A stretch of DNA of 64,000 nt, taken from assembly GCF_041154385.1 (NCBI RefSeq), contig NZ_AP028929.1, forward strand, positions 372,001 through 436,000, in the 5' to 3' direction. The notes below the pieces were generated by a model. That model saw only the letters and a program-made list of their open reading frames with translations. It was not told the origin of the DNA and did not search any database. Source of the stretch: Streptococcus sp. SN-1 (GTDB lineage Bacteria > Bacillota > Bacilli > Lactobacillales > Streptococcaceae). A program made the position numbers and the translations under genes. Shown one piece after another: positions 61,201 to 64,000 of the stretch; the first letter of the stretch is position 1, and each line of letters starts with the position of its first letter.

Positions 61201-62105
61201 CTACCTCAGCCAGCACAAGCGCCGTAGCGTCTACGTCAGCCTCAACAAGTGCCGTAGCGTCTACCTCAGCATCGACTAGCGCGGTAGCGTCTACGTCAGC
61301 GTCAACAAGTGCTGTAGCATCTACGTCAGCAAGCACAAGCGCAGTAGCGTCTACGTCAGCGTCAACAAGCGCCGTAGCATCTACATCAGCATCAACAAGT
61401 GCCGTAGCGTCTACCTCAGCAAGCACAAGTGCCGTAGCGTCTACCTCAGCGTCAACAAGTGCCGTAGCATCTACCTCAGCATCAACAAGTGCGGTAGCAT
61501 CTACCTCAGCAAGCACAAGCGCCGTAGCGTCTACGTCAGCAAGTACAAGCGCCGTAGCGTCTACTTCAGCGTCAACAAGTGCTGTAGCATCAGTAGTTAC
61601 AAGTAAAGGATTGCCTGAAATCCATTCTAAGAGTGCTCTTGATATTGCCAGTGTAATTGCTTCTGATTCAATTAGTACTTCTGTATCTGAATCGGCGTCA
61701 GTAAGTACCTCAGTGTCTGAATCATTCTCAAGATTATCAAGTATGTCAAATCCGGATAGTACTGATAAGCCAGAGTTTAGTTTGAGTGACAGCGCTTCGC
61801 AGTCAACTAGTCTAAGCGTGTCAATCTCAACATCAGTGTCTATGTCGACTTCGACAAGTAAGTCACTTTCAGGTGAAGCTTCTGAGAGTGCTTCAACGTC
61901 AATCTCGCTTGTAGGATCAAATGTTGATCATTCGACTTCACACGTTGGAAATGGTGCCGGATCGACAGATAAGTCAAGACAGCAGTTGCCAAATACAGGT
62001 ACAGAAGCTTCTAAATCATCTGTACTTCTAGGTGCTTTGACTGCTGTAACCGGTCTAGGTCTGATTGCGAAACGCCGCAAACGGGATGATGAAGAAGAAA
62101 TGTAA
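49269..62105 (+). CDS. Giant serine-rich repeat adhesin (PsrP/Fap1-like, LPNTG-anchored)
   Basis: This 4278-residue wall-anchored glycoprotein belongs to the serine-rich repeat adhesins, which are O-glycosylated in the cytoplasm and exported by the accessory SecA2/SecY2 system. Domains: long KxYKxGKxW-type signal (RYKLVKSGKHW at residues 18-28, hydrophobic core near 69-86, cleavage near 92); short Ser-rich region SRR1 (about 126-184); non-repeat binding region (about 185-1358) with beta-rich modules, including two that alternate a helical start (LSKAERDQVLANF; TPTEADKKKILKAI) with a TVTY-type strand; SRR2 (1359-4105), made of 275 copies of VASTSASTSA with one shortened to seven residues; a second Ser-rich stretch; LPNTG at 4240-4244, a hydrophobic helix and a KRRKRDDEEE tail. 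The ligand is unknown. Export and glycosylation genes must lie outside the window. Confidence 0.93.
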   Translation: MFFRRQKGQYRETDRVTRYKLVKSGKHWLRASTSLFGLFKVLRGGVDTTQVMTEVVENQTNQTITGLDIIRGIAATGAVLGGAVATQTKVFANEAVALEKTLDSSDALATHDTVVLGTTAKVDAENSASLSNSVSESVSTSESVSTSLSASASTSASMSTSASESASTSASVSASTSVSSSQSMVASGNSVHSTTASETSGKTESVSKESQLTKEELPTSKLSAPVLESAKLEKGLVDTNAEISSLAGVTAGAIATSEVSAKQQDENRKKLTKLSAEMGEYLAKAVGLPNSDEAIAKVNAAVTAIETALANPKADLTETVKLATSARNSIANAVLRVNSGARDARNGQGMGNGVHPRALPTSLITNTFASNRTSASLESGQYNKNTHEVIWRIKMHSDNALNYAGLLANVDPNTTITRVTFNGQPMEKRGGSGNEYVFSKRHDLNRNLDATIDVHAIVNDKSSNARLDARVATSSQPFTSTNVSGNYTNMMTSYVHTGRAGNQNDAVRNQGRATDNPPTVELPKLLEVFNDDSVNINMVFRDDKALRLFYTGNNPFITGLQGKNFPGQINFATLKRDPKTGLNTAYVYEHKQWTTEIYGTIGRENGWKPMTPGDYNISYGADDTAGQKTMTTMTVRIHGFNERQSPISGATVAVNNTTNLSKAERDQVLANFKAANANVLSSTDYKKGSEEGSISVANNGDVTITYRDRTTDTVTNNVKYGVEKTTEHFYAVSDEPLSNINPRSLVRPVGGASDFPSGTTFAWKQGQAPTMAVGTRTATLTVTHPDKKTTTDLTYKYTVYPKIEAQSANEVTGKFFAFKGTHAADRTEGGNSSKIKSGAWANNYGRDTFVYTNIKSLPSGTKWSYKYQLNGTGPEKTTDVGTPAFGEVWYTTKEVVQEEPISHKTTYTIKAVYPKGRLGAASTNDPALTSETTFEYTVVDPIGKEYVTTVGNTGPLNEIINAPGKAIKNSNPSVPIPNGPEEATTTTYRWVSAPGDSTVSTPGIKKEDVTVTLPKGAQTKNNSSANIPVTIKVRPNPPQIADNQVTNTGGLPSRDITVTNALPGAKVTLTINGKQLLPKTADDRGIVTFAANDLADSNGLLPTGPVTVKQSKEFLNPVTNHNETLESDVSRVEISKETEAPKVTVKVEVLDKSTNKWGEAPKTTDGKSKIYAGDQFRVRVETSDNSGKITRVEAWDNESNESNTHRIGNLISSPHAKEDATNQVRESDNRIIDASNDHPYTHELTGTATYNPNQVFNPEENYTNTATPNNAPTNNTWTRYAKVRDINGNPGVAKFVIIQAPLSEKYSPESPVIQVENLTTPTEADKKKILKAIEDANPNKQIKTVSVGRDGMVTVTYKVASTSASTSAVASTSASTSAVASTSASTSAVASTSASTSAVASTSASTSAVASTSASTSAVASTSASTSAVASTSASTSAVASTSASTSAVASTSASTSAVASTSASTSAVASTSASTSAVASTSASTSAVASTSASTSAVASTSASTSAVASTSASTSAVASTSATVASTSASTSAVASTSASTSAVASTSASTSAVASTSASTSAVASTSASTSAVASTSASTSAVASTSASTSAVASTSASTSAVASTSASTSAVASTSASTSAVASTSASTSAVASTSASTSAVASTSASTSAVASTSASTSAVASTSASTSAVASTSASTSAVASTSASTSAVASTSASTSAVASTSASTSAVASTSASTSAVASTSASTSAVASTSASTSAVASTSASTSAVASTSASTSAVASTSASTSAVASTSASTSAVASTSASTSAVASTSASTSAVASTSASTSAVASTSASTSAVASTSASTSAVASTSASTSAVASTSASTSAVASTSASTSAVASTSASTSAVASTSASTSAVASTSASTSAVASTSASTSAVASTSASTSAVASTSASTSAVASTSASTSAVASTSASTSAVASTSASTSAVASTSASTSAVASTSASTSAVASTSASTSAVASTSASTSAVASTSASTSAVASTSASTSAVASTSASTSAVASTSASTSAVASTSASTSAVASTSASTSAVASTSASTSAVASTSASTSAVASTSASTSAVASTSASTSAVASTSASTSAVASTSASTSAVASTSASTSAVASTSASTSAVASTSASTSAVASTSASTSAVASTSASTSAVASTSASTSAVASTSASTSAVASTSASTSAVASTSASTSAVASTSASTSAVASTSASTSAVASTSASTSAVASTSASTSAVASTSASTSAVASTSASTSAVASTSASTSAVASTSASTSAVASTSASTSAVASTSASTSAVASTSASTSAVASTSASTSAVASTSASTSAVASTSASTSAVASTSASTSAVASTSASTSAVASTSASTSAVASTSASTSAVASTSASTSAVASTSASTSAVASTSASTSAVASTSASTSAVASTSASTSAVASTSASTSAVASTSASTSAVASTSASTSAVASTSASTSAVASTSASTSAVASTSASTSAVASTSASTSAVASTSASTSAVASTSASTSAVASTSASTSAVASTSASTSAVASTSASTSAVASTSASTSAVASTSASTSAVASTSASTSAVASTSASTSAVASTSASTSAVASTSASTSAVASTSASTSAVASTSASTSAVASTSASTSAVASTSASTSAVASTSASTSAVASTSASTSAVASTSASTSAVASTSASTSAVASTSASTSAVASTSASTSAVASTSASTSAVASTSASTSAVASTSASTSAVASTSASTSAVASTSASTSAVASTSASTSAVASTSASTSAVASTSASTSAVASTSASTSAVASTSASTSAVASTSASTSAVASTSASTSAVASTSASTSAVASTSASTSAVASTSASTSAVASTSASTSAVASTSASTSAVASTSASTSAVASTSASTSAVASTSASTSAVASTSASTSAVASTSASTSAVASTSASTSAVASTSASTSAVASTSASTSAVASTSASTSAVASTSASTSAVASTSASTSAVASTSASTSAVASTSASTSAVASTSASTSAVASTSASTSAVASTSASTSAVASTSASTSAVASTSASTSAVASTSASTSAVASTSASTSAVASTSASTSAVASTSASTSAVASTSASTSAVASTSASTSAVASTSASTSAVASTSASTSAVASTSASTSAVASTSASTSAVASTSASTSAVASTSASTSAVASTSASTSAVASTSASTSAVASTSASTSAVASTSASTSAVASTSASTSAVASTSASTSAVASTSASTSAVASTSASTSAVASTSASTSAVASTSASTSAVASTSASTSAVASTSASTSAVASTSASTSAVASTSASTSAVASTSASTSAVASTSASTSAVASTSASTSAVASTSASTSAVASTSASTSAVASTSASTSAVASTSASTSAVASTSASTSAVASTSASTSAVASTSASTSAVASTSASTSAVASTSASTSAVASTSASTSAVASTSASTSAVASTSASTSAVASTSASTSAVASTSASTSAVASTSASTSAVASTSASTSAVASTSASTSAVASTSASTSAVASTSASTSAVASTSASTSAVASTSASTSAVASTSASTSAVASTSASTSAVASTSASTSAVASTSASTSAVASTSASTSAVASTSASTSAVASTSASTSAVASTSASTSAVASTSASTSAVASTSASTSAVASTSASTSAVASTSASTSAVASTSASTSAVASTSASTSAVASTSASTSAVASTSASTSAVASTSASTSAVASTSASTSAVASTSASTSAVASTSASTSAVASTSASTSAVASTSASTSAVASTSASTSAVASTSASTSAVASTSASTSAVASTSASTSAVASTSASTSAVASTSASTSAVASTSASTSAVASTSASTSAVASTSASTSAVASTSASTSAVASTSASTSAVASTSASTSAVASTSASTSAVASTSASTSAVASTSASTSAVASTSASTSAVASTSASTSAVASTSASTSAVASTSASTSAVASTSASTSAVASTSASTSAVASTSASTSAVASTSASTSAVASTSASTSAVASTSASTSAVASTSASTSAVASTSASTSAVASTSASTSAVASTSASTSAVASTSASTSAVASTSASTSAVASTSASTSAVASVVTSKGLPEIHSKSALDIASVIASDSISTSVSESASVSTSVSESFSRLSSMSNPDSTDKPEFSLSDSASQSTSLSVSISTSVSMSTSTSKSLSGEASESASTSISLVGSNVDHSTSHVGNGAGSTDKSRQQLPNTGTEASKSSVLLGALTAVTGLGLIAKRRKRDDEEEM
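53343..54627 (+). repeat. Internally deleted third copy of the higher-order repeat (block A)
   Basis: Positions 53343-53841 match 54864-55362 of block B (offset 1521), and 53842-54627 match 56002-56787 (offset 2160). The junction falls exactly in the only short unit. Compared with block B, 639 bp (213 codons) are missing, leaving the reading frame intact. Confidence 0.8.
54601..57750 (+). repeat. Higher-order repeat block B (3.15 kb)
   Basis: The order of synonymous variants here recurs 3630 bp downstream (block C, 58231-61380), with only occasional single-base differences in the lines I compared; for example 54631 equals 58261, 56041 equals 59671 and 57001 equals 60631. The block is 105 units long and implies a large segmental duplication inside the gene. 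Confidence 0.85.
58231..61380 (+). repeat. Higher-order repeat block C (3.15 kb)
   Basis: This is the second copy of block B at an offset of 3630 bp (121 units). Differences include single bases near 58235, 59391, 59585 and 61265. After 61380 the variant order diverges from block B up to the end of the array. Confidence 0.85.
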
Positions 62106-62180
62106 ACAATCTTTCTGTAGCAGACTTCTCTACGGATAGATGTTTGAAAAAGTGGATGGAACAGAAGTTTCGATCATAAG

Positions 62181-62240
62181 AAAAAGTGAACAAAACTAGT
62201 TTTCTGGAAATCAGAATTCAGTTTAGTTCACTTTTTTATT
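62181..62240 (+). terminator. Terminator of the first adhesin gene
   Basis: AAAAAGTGAAC-AAACT pairs with AGTTT-GTTCACTTTTT with one mismatch, followed by T residues; the loop is about 20 nt. Confidence 0.75.
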
Positions 62241-62817
62241 TTATGGAAAATTGAAACTACAACAGTACACAAAGGCTACTAAAACATTTCTAGAAATTAA
62301 TAATCCTTTCCTGATCGGTTTGTTCATATCTTTTTTTCATCCACAATAAATAAGAAATCCTACAATTCCAATAATGAAAATGGAATATCTTATTCTTGCT
62401 TTAAAGGTGACCTAAGGTTGCTATTTTTCAGCTATGTATGGTTCATCTATTCAATAAAAATATACAAACATCTTAGCGATAATGATATGAAATAAAATTA
62501 ATTTTCCAGATTATGTATTTTCGAAAAAGAATTTGCACAAAATATAATATAATTAATATTATGTTGAAATCAACCTCAAACAAAATACTTATAAAATAAA
62601 CTATTTTATAATAATCGTTAGGAAATCGCATCCAACACCTTGTAACAAAAATTTAATATTTCGGAATCTTGAAACATAAAACGCTTAAAAATTGGACTTT
62701 ATATCTATGAAAACGTTTAAAATTGTCATTTTTCTAATATTTATAAAAAGTAGCATATTTACCTATAATATCTATACAAAATACTTTTTTTTTTAGGTAA
62801 AAATGTTTTGAAACTTA
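62241..62817. other. AT-rich gap between the two adhesin genes
   Basis: About 580 nt of very AT-rich DNA with no supported gene. It separates the terminator of the first adhesin from the promoter of the second. I see A/T tracts but no clear operator or mobile element. Confidence 0.5.
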
Positions 62818-62846
62818 TTGAATTACTTGCATCTAAAGTGTATAAT
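62818..62846 (+). promoter_or_regulatory. Promoter of the second serine-rich repeat adhesin gene
   Basis: TTGAAT (62818-62823) and TATAAT (62841-62846) are 17 nt apart. The -10 context GTGTATAAT is the same as in the first adhesin promoter. Confidence 0.7.
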
Positions 62847-62904
62847 GTATATTGGTATTTTATTGCTAAATACACATAATTATAAGTGGAAAGGAATCTA
62901 AAAT

Positions 62905-64000
62905 ATGTTTTTTAGACGCCAAGAAGGTGAATATAGAGAGACGGATCGTGTGACCCGTTTCAAGTTGATCAAGTCGGGTAAGCATTGGTTGCGTGCCTCG
63001 ACCTCTCAATTTGGTCTCTTTAAAGTCTTGCGTGGTGGTGTAGATGCAGCTCAGGTAACAACTGAAGTGATTGAAGAGCAATCAGCAAATACACTGACTG
63101 GACTGGATATCCTGAAAGGGATAGCCGCAGCAGGGACGGTACTTGGAGGAGCAGTTGCAACACAAACAACTGTTTATGCCAACGACGCTCTTGAAAAGAC
63201 AGTAGAGTCAAATCAAACACTTGCGAATACAGACACAGTAACTTTGGGAACAGTAAAAGATCAGGAGGGGGCTCAAGCCGACAGCTTATCAGTTTCTGTC
63301 AGCCAAAGCCAGTCCTTGTCTGAGGAAGCTTCCAAGAATGCAAGTAAGCATCTTTCAGAAAGTGAAAGCCAATCAGTAAGTACTTCAACAAGTGTAAGTA
63401 CATCGGCAAGCGCATCAGCCTCAACAAGTGCTGTAGCGTCTACATCAGCAAGTACATCGGCTGTAACAAGTGCTTCTCAATCACAAGCTGGAGTAACTTC
63501 TGAACTTGCAAAACCAGCAACATCAGAGACAGCTTCAAACAAAGAGACATCTGTTCGTAAGGAAGATGCAGCTAACGTGACAGCTGATGCGGCTCTTTCA
63601 AAAGTTATCACTGATAGCCTCGCATCTTTACAAGCAGTTGAAACTCGTTTGAGTCAAATCACATCAACGACTTCAAGTTTGGTGGATACAACGACAACAG
63701 CTGCCGTAGCGACTACAGTATCTGCTGAGAGCAACAAGAAAGCCCAAGAAGACCGCAAACGTCTATCTAAAATCTCAGCGACTATGGGTGAATACCTCGC
63801 TAAGTCTATCGGTCTGCCAAATACAGAAGCAGCAGTTGCTAAGGTGAATGCTGCTGTAACAGCTATCGAAGAAGCATTGAAAAATCCAAACGCTGACCTT
63901 ACAGCCGTTATCAAGCAAGCCACATCTGCGCAAAACTCAATCGTCAATGCTGTGCTTCGTGCCCACAATGGTAAACGTAGCCATCTCAATGGTAAGCAAA
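62905..64000 (+). CDS. Second serine-rich repeat adhesin, N-terminal part (partial)
   Basis: 365 codons are visible before the window ends. The start MFFRRQEGEYRETDRVTRFK is near-identical to the first adhesin, with the same KxYKxGKxW-type signal (RFKLIKSGKHW), a Ser-rich region (about residues 130-200) and a helical segment beginning LSKISATMGEYLAKSIGLPN that aligns with residues 91 to 180 or so further along in its neighbour. Its Ser-rich region contains STSAVASTSASTSAV, the decapeptide of the neighbouring SRR2. It is therefore a tandem paralogue. AAAGGA precedes the ATG. Length and ligand region are unknown. Confidence 0.92.
   Translation, partial: MFFRRQEGEYRETDRVTRFKLIKSGKHWLRASTSQFGLFKVLRGGVDAAQVTTEVIEEQSANTLTGLDILKGIAAAGTVLGGAVATQTTVYANDALEKTVESNQTLANTDTVTLGTVKDQEGAQADSLSVSVSQSQSLSEEASKNASKHLSESESQSVSTSTSVSTSASASASTSAVASTSASTSAVTSASQSQAGVTSELAKPATSETASNKETSVRKEDAANVTADAALSKVITDSLASLQAVETRLSQITSTTSSLVDTTTTAAVATTVSAESNKKAQEDRKRLSKISATMGEYLAKSIGLPNTEAAVAKVNAAVTAIEEALKNPNADLTAVIKQATSAQNSIVNAVLRAHNGKRSHLNGKQ

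Larger units (their letters stand above)
53343..61583 (+). repeat. SRR2 tandem array of 30-bp units (275 copies)
   Basis: The array is 274 units of 30 bp plus one unit of 21 bp (53825-53845), all encoding VASTSASTSA except the short unit VASTSAT. In the translation I saw no amino-acid change, while the DNA varies at wobble positions (Thr ACN, Ala GCN, Ser TCA/TCG or AGC/AGT at unit residue 7). Six of ten residues per unit are Ser or Thr, giving roughly 1650 potential glycosylation sites. There are no spacers, so it is not a CRISPR array. Confidence 0.95.

Noticed and set aside
53336..61516. An 8.2-kb uninterrupted antisense reading frame (2726 codons) opposite SRR2
   Set aside because: It only mirrors the repeat: the shifted antisense frame of the 30-bp unit contains no stop codon, so the whole array stays open. 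It has no ribosome-binding site, ends with the array and gives a meaningless ATALV-rich repeat.
53343..61583. Possible CRISPR array from the 30-bp periodicity
   Set aside because: Units are contiguous with no unique spacers, lie in frame in a coding sequence, and no cas genes are present.

Overview
The window reads as a chromosome segment of a Mitis-group streptococcus close to S. mitis, S. pseudopneumoniae or S. pneumoniae. The gene order (pbp1A-recU, gpsB-rnpB-mapZ-gnd-ritR, mevalonate operon, liaFSR, tig, recD2, serS, fab/acc cluster, efp-gatCAB, prfC) follows the order I remember for pneumococcus. Four BOX-type intergenic repeats, a choline-binding protein and the orphan regulator RitR point the same way. 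The organism is inferred from recall, not from a search.

Layout. 1-8.3 kb: cell-wall and division genes (pbp1A, recU, ypsA, gpsB, mapZ), RNase P RNA, an rRNA methyltransferase, gnd-ritR and a CbpJ/CbpF-like choline-binding protein. 8.4-12.2 kb: overlapping mevalonate genes mvk-mvaD-mvaK2-fni making isopentenyl diphosphate. 12.3-14.6 kb: the envelope-stress system liaFSR. 14.8-28.4 kb: trigger factor, RecD2, signal peptidase I, RNase HIII, zapA-cvpA, mutS2, a glycine riboswitch with an alanine/glycine symporter, an AhpD-like protein, a membrane protein and serS behind a T-box. 28.6-41.1 kb: a ManO-type protein, aspartokinase, then the full type II fatty-acid cluster fabM-fabT-fabH-acpP-fabK-fabD-fabG-fabF-accB-fabZ-accC-accD-accA with FabT operators before fabT and fabK. 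41.4-46.1 kb (minus strand): nusB, an Asp23-family gene, efp, then gatCAB. 46.9-48.4 kb: prfC.

The last 15 kb is accessory. A 12.8-kb gene encodes a 4278-residue serine-rich repeat adhesin, and a second adhesin of the same family starts downstream and runs off the window. The first contains 275 tandem units of one decapeptide (one unit shortened). At DNA level this array has a higher-order structure: a 3.15-kb block is repeated 3630 bp downstream, and a third, internally deleted copy lies at the front.

Two non-coding loci stand out. Between gatC and prfC, two convergent promoters, a shared bidirectional terminator, a 10-nt motif near the start of both RNAs and a tiny hydrophobic ORF look like a par/Fst-style type I toxin-antitoxin locus with a BOX element inserted in the toxin leader. 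Between prfC and the first adhesin lies a degenerate array of palindromes with ATCGAT cores that I could not assign to a known repeat family.
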